A model generated the notes under the pieces. It had not been told where the DNA came from. It made no database searches and saw nothing but the letters and a program-made list of their open reading frames with translations. From Aurantimonas marina (GTDB taxonomy: Bacteria; Pseudomonadota; Alphaproteobacteria; Rhizobiales; Rhizobiaceae): a stretch of DNA of 64,000 nucleotides. How positions within the stretch are numbered: the stretch's first letter is position 1; each line of letters opens with the position of its first letter. Below are positions 49,040-57,541 of this stretch, piece by piece. Made by a program: the position numbers and the translations under genes. Location: positions 208,538 to 272,537 of the forward strand of contig NZ_JADDXW010000005.1 in NCBI RefSeq assembly GCF_017183135.1, written 5' to 3'.

Positions 49040-49684
49040 GTGAGACGCCTTGAGACGACGATTTCCCCGCTTGGACTTTCGGCGACCTTGCGGGCGCCGG
49101 ATGACGCCGGGGGCCTGATCGTGTTCGCTCACGGCAGCGGCTCCAGTCGCCTCAGTCCCCGCAACGTCGCCGTCGCGGAGGTCCTCGGCGAACAAGGGTT
49201 TGCGACGCTACTGTTCGATCTTCTGACCGAGGCAGAGGAGGGGGATCGGCGCAACGTCTTCGACATACCGCTTCTGGCCGATCGCCTGCTTGACGCCGTG
49301 CGCTGGATCGAGGGCGAGTCAGGGCTGTCCGAACTGCCGCTCGGTCTGTTCGGCGCCAGCACGGGCGCCGCGGCCGCGCTGGTCGCGGCCGCCCGGCTCG
49401 GAACACGGATCGCGGCGGTGGTGTCGCGTGGCGGCCGTCCGGATCTGGCCGGCGACTTCCTGCGTGACGTCAGGGCGCCGACGCTGCTGATCGTCGGGGA
49501 GGCCGACCGCGAGGTGTTGAAACTCAACGAGGACGCCTTTGCCCAACTACGCTGCAAGAAGGCTCTTCGGATCGTCCCAGGGGCAACCCATCTCTTCCCC
49601 GAACCAGGCGCCCTCGAGACCGCGATCGAATTCACGGTGGAATGGTTCGGCGCACATCTCGCGGGCGTTCCCAAGGCTGATTGA
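49040..49684 (+). CDS. Alpha/beta hydrolase (dienelactone-hydrolase-like)
   Basis: Started at GTG 49040, 7 bp after GAGGAGAA, this is a 214-residue hydrolase. A frame extension to 48917 would overlap the regulatory box. Catalytic residues appear as FAHGSGSSRLSP (oxyanion loop), nucleophile Ser in GLFGASTGAAAAL, Asp in IVGEADREV and His in PGATHLFPEPG. Similar small hydrolases encoded beside phosphoribosyltransferases and Hsp20 genes are of unknown substrate. Downstream is the convergent AI-2E permease gene. Confidence 0.87.
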   Translation: MRRLETTISPLGLSATLRAPDDAGGLIVFAHGSGSSRLSPRNVAVAEVLGEQGFATLLFDLLTEAEEGDRRNVFDIPLLADRLLDAVRWIEGESGLSELPLGLFGASTGAAAALVAAARLGTRIAAVVSRGGRPDLAGDFLRDVRAPTLLIVGEADREVLKLNEDAFAQLRCKKALRIVPGATHLFPEPGALETAIEFTVEWFGAHLAGVPKAD

Positions 49685-49702
49685 GAGCAGACGATTGCGC
49701 GG

Positions 49703-50791
49703 CTATTCGAGGGTCTCCGGGTAACCTGTTCGGTCCCGCTCCGCCCAGATTTCGATGAGCATGATCGTGATCGTGACGGCCAGTGGCCCCAGAATCAGGC
49801 CGGCCATCCCGAACAGGACGAGGCCACCGATGATGGAGATGAATGCGGGAACGGTATGAAGACGGAGCCGGTCTCCAACGAAGATCGGCCGCAAAATATT
49901 GTCGATACTGCCAACCACTACGGCGCCCCAGACGGCAAGAATGGCGGCCTTGCCCAAGTCACCGTTGATGGCGAGAAAAATGGCGGCGGGTATCCAGACG
50001 ATGAACGCGCCCAGCACCGGCACGATGGACAAAAGGCCCATGACCAATCCCCAGAGCAGCGGGGTTGGCAAGCCGAGAAACGAGAAGATCAGGCCACCCA
50101 AGATGCCCTGGATCGCCGCGACCGCGATCGTTCCATAGACCGTGGCATGGATGGTATCGACCACGCGCGTGAACAGCCGTTCGGTCTCAGCCGTGGTCAA
50201 TGGCAATCGTTCTGTCAGAAAACGTCTTGCCGTCGTCTGATCGCGCAAGAAATAGAACAACATGTAAAAGGTCAACACGAACTCGATGACCTGCACGGCG
50301 GAGTTTCGCGCGAAGGCGGCGCCGGCGTTGCTCAGCCAACTGGCGAGATTTGCGATCACTGCCGGCAGGTCGATCTGTTGCTCGATCCACTTGCCGACCG
50401 GCGCAATGCCGGGCTGGGCGTCGAGAAGCTGCTGTATCGCGCCGGACCTCAGCCTCTCCTGAATGAGCGAGACACTCGCCGCCGCTTGTTCGATGAGGCG
50501 CTCGACCACGAAGATGGCGGGTCCGGCAACGGCCAGGACAACGATCAGCACCGAGATCATGGCGGCGAGATTGGGCCATGCCACAACGTTGACGATTCTC
50601 GCATGCAGCGGAGCAAACAGGATCGCCAGGGTCAATGCCCAGGTCAGAGCACCCAGAAAAGGCGCCGCCAAGAGGATGCAAACGACCAGACCGGCAATCG
50701 TCACCGCGGCGAGGACGAGGACACCGCTATGTCCGCCTGTCTGCTTTTCCTTCTCTCGCGATGCGATGGGTTCCATGGTTCGCTGCTTCAT
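49703..50791 (-). CDS. AI-2E family transporter
   Basis: This 362-residue integral membrane protein has the AI-2E/PerM topology. N-terminal helices (VLAAVTIAGLVVCILLAAPFLGALTWALTLAILFAPLH), a middle soluble segment, and C-terminal helices with GLPTPLLWGLVMGLLSIVPVLGAFIVWIPA and SIIGGLVLFGMAGLILGPL. Start at 50791 or at Met 6 (MEPIAS). The substrate is unknown; family members include exporters of signalling molecules and sodium/proton antiporters. Confidence 0.87.
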   Translation of the reverse strand: MKQRTMEPIASREKEKQTGGHSGVLVLAAVTIAGLVVCILLAAPFLGALTWALTLAILFAPLHARIVNVVAWPNLAAMISVLIVVLAVAGPAIFVVERLIEQAAASVSLIQERLRSGAIQQLLDAQPGIAPVGKWIEQQIDLPAVIANLASWLSNAGAAFARNSAVQVIEFVLTFYMLFYFLRDQTTARRFLTERLPLTTAETERLFTRVVDTIHATVYGTIAVAAIQGILGGLIFSFLGLPTPLLWGLVMGLLSIVPVLGAFIVWIPAAIFLAINGDLGKAAILAVWGAVVVGSIDNILRPIFVGDRLRLHTVPAFISIIGGLVLFGMAGLILGPLAVTITIMLIEIWAERDRTGYPETLE

Positions 50792-50851
50792 CGGAAAGAC
50801 GCGTTCCTGTCGTTCTCGCGGCCGGGGGTCCCTGGATCAGTCTTGGCTTGG

Positions 50852-52195
50852 CTAAACGCCGAACGGATAGGTGTCCGGCGATCCCTTCGGCCGGGGTGCG
50901 GGCAGCGGGGTGATCGCGCGCGTTTCTTCGAACCAGACATAGGCGTCGAACTGCTCGGACAGGACCGCCTCGAAATAATGGCTGTAGATCTCCGTTTCCG
51001 GACGGTAGACGACGCCGATGGCGCGCTCCAGACGCGGCTTCGACAAAAGCTCGCGCACCTCGCCGTGTTTGGCATCGCGCAGGACCGTCAGTGAGCGCGC
51101 GATCCCCGTCTGCCGGAAGACACGCTCGAAGGAATCGGGCCGCGACGGAAGCACGCGCTTGACCTGCATCCGCCCACCCCAATCGTCCGCGGCCGCAACG
51201 GTGCCGCGATCGGTACCGAAGCCGATCAGAACGGCTTGGTCGCGGTAGGCGGTCCGGCAGAGTTCGCCGATGTTGAACTCGCCCTGCCAGCCCATCGCCG
51301 TGGCCGCCGCATTGCCGATGTGGGAGTTGTGCGCCCAGACGACCGCCTTCGCCCTGGGACCGCGTGCGTTCATGAGATTTTGAAGCGTATCGAACATGTG
51401 CCGGTCACGCAGGTTCCAGGACTCGGTCGAGCCGCGATACATGATGCGGTAATAGCGCTCCGCCGTCCGCACGATGCGGGCGTTCTGCGCGGCGTCGAAA
51501 TAGGCCTCGCCATCCTTGCGCATGTAGTCGAGGCGGTTTTCCAGGATGGACTTGAGTTGCGCCACGACGGCGTCTTCGCAGGTGTTGCTGTGCCCAAGCA
51601 CCACCGACCGGCCGTAAAGGGCTGGATCCGCCTGCCAGGGTGTCAGGCAACCGTAGCGCTGCCTTGCAGAATCCGCTGCGAGCGGATCCACCCGCTCCAG
51701 ATAATCGAGGACCGCGGTGATCGAAGCGTACATGGAATAGACATCGAGGCCGCGAAACTCGACGCGACGATCCGTCGGGAGGCTGGCGTTGTGCTGACGC
51801 AACCATTCAGCGAACGTCGCGACCTCCTCGTTCCGCCACATCCAGGTCGGGAAGCGGGTAAAGGTCTCCTCATCATAGATCCCCGCCGCGCGGTGCCGGA
51901 CATGCCGATCAATCCGTGCCGCGTCGGGCCAGTCGGCTTCGACCGCGACGATGTTGAAGCCATGTCGTTCGATAAGCTGCCGCGTGATGGCGGCCCGCGC
52001 CCGATAGAAGTCCGAACTGCCATGGGTCGCCTCGCCAAGAAGGATCACGCGGGCACCGCCAAAGCGATCGAACATCGCACCGAAGGCTTCGGCTTTCTCG
52101 GGAGGCGGGAGCGAGTCGCAAGCGTGCCGGATCGCGTCGGCGGTCTCGTCGGCGCCTGCCGCCCGGAACAGTTCGGATGGAAGCAGATCTGCCAT
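50852..52195 (-). CDS. Erythromycin-esterase-like protein
   Basis: This 447-residue protein starts at ATG 52195 behind GGAG. It has the Ere family motifs: VILLGEATHGSSDFYRARAAITRQLIER, VAVEADWPDAARIDRHVR, FRGLDVYSMYASI and WAHNSHIGNA. Ere enzymes hydrolyse macrolides, but relatives in environmental bacteria occur with phosphoribosyltransferase or PRPP-type stress genes and have unproven roles. An FNR-type box lies 137 bp upstream. Confidence 0.87.
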   Translation of the reverse strand: MADLLPSELFRAAGADETADAIRHACDSLPPPEKAEAFGAMFDRFGGARVILLGEATHGSSDFYRARAAITRQLIERHGFNIVAVEADWPDAARIDRHVRHRAAGIYDEETFTRFPTWMWRNEEVATFAEWLRQHNASLPTDRRVEFRGLDVYSMYASITAVLDYLERVDPLAADSARQRYGCLTPWQADPALYGRSVVLGHSNTCEDAVVAQLKSILENRLDYMRKDGEAYFDAAQNARIVRTAERYYRIMYRGSTESWNLRDRHMFDTLQNLMNARGPRAKAVVWAHNSHIGNAAATAMGWQGEFNIGELCRTAYRDQAVLIGFGTDRGTVAAADDWGGRMQVKRVLPSRPDSFERVFRQTGIARSLTVLRDAKHGEVRELLSKPRLERAIGVVYRPETEIYSHYFEAVLSEQFDAYVWFEETRAITPLPAPRPKGSPDTYPFGV

Positions 52196-52331
52196 CGAAA
52201 TCTCCTGTCGCGGGGAGGGCGGTGCCATCTGGCCTAGGGAATCCGCGAATGCCAGGCTGCTGAGGGGTGGATCGTGGCGGCCAGGCTCCCCAAAGATGGC
52301 GACCAGCCTATGGGGGCAAACAACAAGCGCT

Positions 52332-52345
52332 TTGACATCCATCAA
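52332..52345. promoter_or_regulatory. FNR/FixK-type box upstream of Ere-like gene
   Basis: TTGAC-ATCC-ATCAA is a full match, centred 143 bp before the minus-strand start at 52195. A second box lies 77 bp further on. Confidence 0.6.
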
Positions 52346-52408
52346 GGCATGCTCTGATCGCGGCCAGCATGGCACGCTATTCCCTGACAGACCCATTCAT
52401 CCGACGGA

Positions 52409-52422
52409 TTGACGCAGATCAA
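52409..52422. promoter_or_regulatory. FNR/FixK-type box before glucan-synthase remnant
   Basis: TTGAC-GCAG-ATCAA is a full match. It lies about 130 bp before the decayed GH94-type sequence on the plus strand and may once have served that gene. The rest of the 52196-52549 gap shows nothing coding. Confidence 0.6.
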
Positions 52423-52549
52423 GATGTCTCATCGGCGGGTTGACAAAGTCGGGCTGAAAATTTCGTGCCTCGCATGTGCCCGGGGCAAAACACGTCGTTC
52501 GTCGATGCATCGAACAAATGTGCGGCGTCGGGCGCGACGAGGCTACCAA

Positions 52550-53480
52550 TGGGCAAACGGTATGCGGAAGCCCGCTCCTTGCGAGATCAGCTGCGCCGTC
52601 GCAACGAGCGCGTCACCGAGCAATACATGGTGCAGGTGCGGTTGTGGTTGCCGGTTTCCAAGTCATGCTCGCGAACGCGGGTCATCGCGAGCGGCGATGC
52701 CCGCCATGCCCTGGCGATCGCCGCCGCCAAAGACCAGGCGGACATTATCGCGATCGCGCCCCGCGACGATGTGGAGATCCGCCGCGTCACTCTCCTCAAC
52801 GAAAGCGGCCGGACCCGCGAGATCGACTTGACCAGCTACGCGGAAGTGGTGCTCGCGCCGGCGGCCCATGAGCGGCACCCGGCATTCAGTAAACTCTTCG
52901 TCCATAGCGAAAGGCTCGCCGAGCCCGGTGCGTTCATATTCACCCGCCGGCCCCAGCCCCCGCGGACCGGCCTCCGGTCCTCGCTCATCGCCTGGTGGCT
53001 GAGGACCCGGCGGTGACATCAGGCGGACTCGAGACCGACCGTCGTGCCTTCCTGAGTTGCCATGGCAATTCGGAACATCCACCGGGCGCGACCGACGTGC
53101 TGGTCGGCGGCGCCGGATGGACGCTCGATCCGGTCATGACGCTCCGCGCTCGAATTCGCCTGGCTCCGGAGCCCGGGCACAACTCGCCTTCGTGACTTGC
53201 GCCGCCGGCTCGCGTGAGACGGCGCTCGACAGGGTGATGGAGGACGCCTTGCGATCCGCGGCGATCGAGCCGCCGGCACACATGTTGGCCGCCGCGTCGC
53301 AAACGAGCCTTCCCGCGCAGGCGCGACTCTGAGCTTGGGTCTTTCCGGCGATTTGCCGATCGTTCTCGTGCGGGCGGCGGATGATTTGCGTACGCAACTG
53401 CTCCGGTCACCCCAGCGTGGAGCGGATTGGCAAGAGCGCGTCGCGCAACCGTCGCCGCAATCTTTCACATCCGAAGATGG
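52550..53480 (+). pseudogene. Decayed cyclic beta-glucan synthase / GH94 (NdvB-like) remnant
   Basis: Fragments of an NdvB/ChvB-type protein occur in order in shifting frames. First comes DDVEIRRVTLLNESGRTREI followed by DLTSYAEVVLAPA and HPAFSKLFVHSERL. A second frame from about 52995 gives ETDRRAFLSCHGN ... GAGWTLDPVMTLRARIRLAP. A third from about 53160 gives LAFVTCAAGSRETALDRVME, and a fourth from 53335 gives LSGDLPIVLVRAADDLRTQL. These match the middle and GH94-linker parts of the large glucan synthases. Several frameshifts and large deletions make it non-functional. No other open frame in this stretch has support. Confidence 0.72.
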
Positions 53481-53539
53481 CGAGGCTTGCGAAGATGGCG
53501 AGACTTGATCCCGCTCAAACGCCACGATGATGCGAAATC

Positions 53540-53553
53540 TTGATCAGGATCAA
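53540..53553. promoter_or_regulatory. FNR/FixK-type box upstream of hsp20
   Basis: TTGAT-CAGG-ATCAA is a perfect match to the palindromic consensus, centred 168 bp before the hsp20 start. Confidence 0.7.
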
Positions 53554-53714
53554 TGCCGAAGCCGGATGCTCGGGCTTTGGTCATCCTGTTTCGTGGCAAC
53601 AGCAGGCGGATTTCGCCTCCTCAAGTCTACGTGCTTGGCCGGCAAGACGTTCGCGGCGCGCTGGCGCGCGCGCCATGAAAGGGGGCAGCCCCGCTCATCG
53701 ATAGGAGAAATATC

Positions 53715-54257
53715 ATGGCCGATACAGCAACCAGGCTCCCCGTCAAGACCGACAAATCCGCCGCGCCCTCCACTTCGGCGTCCGGGCCTTGGGCGCCGTT
53801 CGAGACGCTCCGTCACGAGATGGAGCGCCTGTTCGACAGGTTCGGCGGCGGTCGTTCGCGAACGATGCTCGCCCGTCCGACTTTCGATTTTGATCTCTCC
53901 TGGCCGCGGGAGATGACGTTCGGAACCGTCCCTGCCGTCGACATCGCGGAAAGGGAGACAGAATACGAGATCACGGCGGAATTGCCAGGACTGGATGAGA
54001 AGGATGTCGAAGTCAGACTCGCCAATGGCTCGCTGATCATCAAGGGCGAGAAGAAGGAGGAGAAAGAAGAGAAGGAAAAGGACTACTACCTCTCCGAGCG
54101 CCGCTACGGGTCCTTCACGCGCTCTTTCCGGGTTCCCGACGGGATCGACACCGATAACATCGCGGCAAGTTTCACCAAGGGCTTGCTGACCGTGAAACTG
54201 CCGAAGACGGCCGAGGCGCAGAGCAAGGAAAAGAAGATCGCGGTAACGGCCGCCTGA
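53715..54257 (+). CDS. Small heat shock protein, Hsp20 family
   Basis: This 180-residue chaperone has an N-terminal flexible region and an alpha-crystallin domain (about residues 72-165): VPAVDIAERETEYEITAELPGL, KDVEVRLANGSLIIKGEKKEE, then YGSFTRSFRVPDGIDTDNIAA and the groove motif LLTVKLPKT. A Lys/Glu-rich loop replaces the shorter one of many homologues. A GGAG-type site (AGGAGAAATATC) precedes the ATG. It lies upstream of ftsH, and both suit protein quality control under stress. Confidence 0.93.
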   Translation: MADTATRLPVKTDKSAAPSTSASGPWAPFETLRHEMERLFDRFGGGRSRTMLARPTFDFDLSWPREMTFGTVPAVDIAERETEYEITAELPGLDEKDVEVRLANGSLIIKGEKKEEKEEKEKDYYLSERRYGSFTRSFRVPDGIDTDNIAASFTKGLLTVKLPKTAEAQSKEKKIAVTAA

Positions 54258-54415
54258 CGGCTGGTCCGCCGAGGCGAGCAGTCGTCCCGGGTGTCCCTGC
54301 GACGGCCGCCACTATGTTCATGCCGTCGTCTTGCCGCTGCCGCATTTTCCGCCCGTCTTGATGCAGTCGGAAGTTGACCGTCAAGATCGCGTCTTTCGAT
54401 TGACCGGAGCCATAC

Positions 54416-56329
54416 ATGGCCAAGGATTCGCCGCCGCCGCCGCCGCTGCAAAAGCAGACAATCATCATCTGGTACGTTCTCGCGGCGGTTCTCGGCTTCA
54501 GCTTGCTGCAGTGGGCCTGGGGGACCTATTCGGAAATCGAGACCATTCCGTTCAGCCAATTCGAGGAGCTTTTGTCGAAGGACCGGGTCGCGGAGGTCAC
54601 CGTCGGCGCGGATACGGTCCAGGGAACGCTCAAGAAGGCTTTACCGAGCGGCAAGACGCGCTTCGTCACTAACCGTGTCGACGCCGGGCTGGCGGATAAG
54701 CTCATCGCCCACGGAGTGACGGTGACCGGCGCGCCATCCAGCGGTTTCGCGGGGACCCTGCTCGCCTGGGTGCTGCCGTTCTTCGTCATCTACGTGATCT
54801 GGATGTTCCTGTTCCGTCGCATGGCCGGTGGGCAGGGCCTCGGCGGTCTCATGTCGATCGGCAAGTCGCGGGCCAAGGTCTATGTGGAGAAGGACACCAA
54901 GGTGACCTTCGCCAATGTCGCCGGCGTCGACGAGGCCAAGTCGGAACTGCAGGAAGTCGTCTCCTTTCTCAAGGACCCGACGACCTATGGCCGACTGGGC
55001 GCCCGCGTGCCGAAAGGCATCCTCCTGGTCGGGCCACCGGGCACCGGCAAGACGCTGCTGGCTCGCGCCGTGGCGGGAGAGGCGGGTGTGCCGTTCTTCT
55101 CGATCTCAGGGTCCGAGTTCGTCGAAATGTTCGTCGGCGTTGGTGCGGCGCGGGTCCGTGATCTGTTCGAACAGGCGCGCAAGGCCGCACCGTCGATCAT
55201 CTTCATCGATGAGCTCGACGCTCTCGGCCGCAGCCGCACGGCGGGCGGCTATGGCGGCTTCGACGAAAAGGAGCAGACGCTCAACCAGCTGCTCGCCGAA
55301 CTCGACGGATTCGATCCGAGCGTCGGCGTCATCCTGCTCGCCGCCACTAACCGGCCGGAAATCCTCGATCCCGCACTGTTGCGGGCGGGGCGTTTCGACC
55401 GCCAGGTTCTGGTCGACCGGCCGGATCAGGCGGGCCGCCTTGCCATCCTCAAGGTGCATGCCGGCAAGATCATCCTCGATGACGATGTCGATATGGCCAA
55501 GGTCGCGGGCCTGACCACCGGGTTCACCGGGGCCGACCTTGCCAATCTGATCAACGAAGCGGCGATCGCCGCCACCCGCCGCGACGGGGCTTCGGTTGCA
55601 TTCGGCGACTTCACGACCGCTATTGAGCGGATCGTCGCCGGCATCGAGAAGAAAAGCCGCGTTCTGAGCGAGAGCGAGCGCCGCCGCGTCGCCTATCACG
55701 AAATGGGCCATGGGCTGGTCGCGGCCAATCTGCCGGGCGTCGATCCGGTACAGAAGGTCTCGATCATTCCACGCGGCGTCGGCGCCCTCGGCTATACCAT
55801 GCAGCGGCCGACGGAGGATCGGTTCCTGCTCGCCGCCAGCGAATTGAAGAACCGGATCGCCGTCCTGATGGGGGGGCGCGCCGCCGAAGAGCTGATCTTC
55901 GAGGGCGACGTGTCGACAGGCGCCGCGGACGATCTCCAGAAGGCGACCGACATCGCCATCGAAATGGTAACGCGCTACGGCATGGATTCGGGCCTCGGCG
56001 AACGGACCTATACGCGGCCTGCGCAGGGGTTTCTCGCCGTGCCGCAGACCCGCGCATTCGAGGCCTCGCAGGCCACCGAGCGCGAGATCGACTTGGCTGT
56101 CCTTGCACTCATCGAGAGCGCGGCAGAGCACGCCAGGGAGATTCTCGCAGGACAGCGTTCCGATCTGGACGCCGGAGCTGAGATGTTGCTCACACGGGAG
56201 ACGCTGACGGCCGAGGAGTTCGCACCTCTGCGGAGAGGGCCGCAAACCGCGGCGGGTCCGTCCGGCGGTGCGCCGTCGCCGAAGGCCGCGCTGGCGGCCT
56301 TCAAGGCAAACGGATCAGAGAAGGCCTGA
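54416..56329 (+). CDS. ftsH: FtsH-family ATP-dependent zinc metalloprotease
   Basis: This 637-residue membrane protease has two membrane helices near residues 13-31 and 114-135 and an AAA domain: Walker A GPPGTGKT, Walker [15 protein letters not shown], and the second region of homology with [21 protein letters not shown]. The zinc site is H428-E-M-G-H (HEMGH; HEAGH is commoner). The length is normal. It may be a second, stress-specific FtsH, since housekeeping copies are usually near tilS or hpt, which are absent here. Its end overlaps the convergent DUF2892 gene by 15 bp. Confidence 0.92.
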   Translation: MAKDSPPPPPLQKQTIIIWYVLAAVLGFSLLQWAWGTYSEIETIPFSQFEELLSKDRVAEVTVGADTVQGTLKKALPSGKTRFVTNRVDAGLADKLIAHGVTVTGAPSSGFAGTLLAWVLPFFVIYVIWMFLFRRMAGGQGLGGLMSIGKSRAKVYVEKDTKVTFANVAGVDEAKSELQEVVSFLKDPTTYGRLGARVPKGILLVGPPGTGKTLLARAVAGEAGVPFFSISGSEFVEMFVGVGAARVRDLFEQARKAAPSIIFIDELDALGRSRTAGGYGGFDEKEQTLNQLLAELDGFDPSVGVILLAATNRPEILDPALLRAGRFDRQVLVDRPDQAGRLAILKVHAGKIILDDDVDMAKVAGLTTGFTGADLANLINEAAIAATRRDGASVAFGDFTTAIERIVAGIEKKSRVLSESERRRVAYHEMGHGLVAANLPGVDPVQKVSIIPRGVGALGYTMQRPTEDRFLLAASELKNRIAVLMGGRAAEELIFEGDVSTGAADDLQKATDIAIEMVTRYGMDSGLGERTYTRPAQGFLAVPQTRAFEASQATEREIDLAVLALIESAAEHAREILAGQRSDLDAGAEMLLTRETLTAEEFAPLRRGPQTAAGPSGGAPSPKAALAAFKANGSEKA

Positions 56330-56581
56330 CGGGCGATCTGACGGCGGGGTCGATGCGTTGGCGCTTTTTCCGCCCCCGGACTTGCCGCTGGTGCTGGCGC
56401 CGAACAGGGCGTAGGCGGGACAGAACCGGACGAGCGCGGTGAGGATGAGGATCGCGGCGACGGCATAAGCCACCCATGACCACGGTGATGCCAATGACGT
56501 GTAGGCATAGGCGGCGAGCGCGATGCCAAGGAGGATACGGACGACGCGGTCGGCGGTGCCGACATTGGCGGTGCTGAACAT
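56315..56581 (-). CDS. DUF2892 (YgaP-like) membrane protein
   Basis: This 88-residue protein starts at ATG 56581 behind GGAGGTC. It has the family start NVGTADRVVRILLGIALAAYA, two membrane helices and the CPAYALFG motif, followed by a Ser/Gly/Lys tail. Members occur alone or fused to rhodanese domains. Function is unknown, and it is often found in sulfur or stress loci. Its 3-prime end overlaps ftsH on the opposite strand. An FNR-type box lies 160 bp upstream. Confidence 0.85.
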   Translation of the reverse strand: MFSTANVGTADRVVRILLGIALAAYAYTSLASPWSWVAYAVAAILILTALVRFCPAYALFGASTSGKSGGGKSANASTPPSDRPSGLL

Positions 56582-57019
56582 GGAAAGACCTCCTGCTGGG
56601 GTTGAGGCCGGGCCATCGTGTCGTCGAGGGCACGAGCCGAACGGAGCCAAAGCTCGCGCGTGGGCAGCCAAGCTTCGACGGCTGCCCGCATTGCGGATCG
56701 ATCGCATCGTTGCCGGGCGGCGCTGGCTCGGCATTGATCTGGATCAGTAAACATCGCTGCGGGGGAGATTTCTCCTTGGCGGGCGACGGCCTTTCGGCCG
56801 GACCAGCGCCGCCGGCATCCGGTTCTTCGCAAATGCACCTGCACGCTTGATCTGCGTCAATGACGCGACCCTGCGGTCGGATGAACGTCACGCGGAGCGT
56901 GCGGATGCGCATGTAAAGCTGTCTGGACGCTCTGCGGGAAACCGGATGGTGGATGGTCGCCGGTCGAGGCTCGAAAGCCGATCGGCACCCTCCGCCATCG
57001 AACGACCGGGAGAGACGGA
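56582..57019. promoter_or_regulatory. Divergent region with two FNR/FixK-type boxes
   Basis: TTGAT-CTGG-ATCAG (56734-56747, one mismatch) lies about 159 bp from the DUF2892 start. TTGAT-CTGC-GTCAA (56847-56860) lies 166 bp before the phasin start. Each box is about the same distance from its divergent gene, as if one served each. No gene is supported in the rest of this 438-bp gap. Confidence 0.68.
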
Positions 57020-57421
57020 ATGAAAAGACCTGATGATGGGGCCAGGACGGTGGTGCCAGGCTTCGATCTCGAGGAGTTGTCCGCCGCCGGCCAGCGTTCT
57101 TTCGCGGCGATGACGCACATGAATGCGCATCTCTTCCACGCACTGGCGCGATACAATGGCGAATTGCTCGACTTCACTAAGAACCGGCTGGAGCGGGATC
57201 TGCTGATGTCGGAAAAATTGGCCGGCTGCAAGACGGTCGATGAAGCCGTCGATCTTGTTCAGGACTTCTGCAAGACCGCACTTGCCGAGTATTCCGACGA
57301 GGTCGGCGCACTGGTGGAGCTTGGCACCAAGGTGACCTCCTCCACGATGGACGGGATCGGCAGGGAAACAGCGGCCATGATCAACGGCAAGGCCGAGACG
57401 CTGGTGCCAGCGTCCCACTGA
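57020..57421 (+). CDS. Phasin-family protein
   Basis: This 133-residue, helix-forming protein has the phasin pattern: FDLEELSAAGQRSFAAMTHM, LERDLLMSEKLAGCKTVDEA and VDLVQDFCKTALAEYSDEVG. Phasins coat polyhydroxyalkanoate granules and adjust synthase activity. A GGGAGAGACGG ribosome site precedes ATG 57020. The PHA synthase gene follows after 120 bp on the same strand, which supports the assignment. Confidence 0.85.
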   Translation: MKRPDDGARTVVPGFDLEELSAAGQRSFAAMTHMNAHLFHALARYNGELLDFTKNRLERDLLMSEKLAGCKTVDEAVDLVQDFCKTALAEYSDEVGALVELGTKVTSSTMDGIGRETAAMINGKAETLVPASH

Positions 57422-57541
57422 CGGGGGAGACGTTAGCGCTGCAACGGATCGTCGGCGGCGGTCACTCCGTCATCGACGAATATAACAGCCAGTGCGCGTC
57501 CCCGCTTGCGATCTCCTTGCGACATGGCATGAGGCAACCGA

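Noticed and set aside
54360..54415. TTGACCGTCAA-like sequence before ftsH
   Set aside because: The half-sites are only one base apart, so it does not fit the FNR/FixK spacing.
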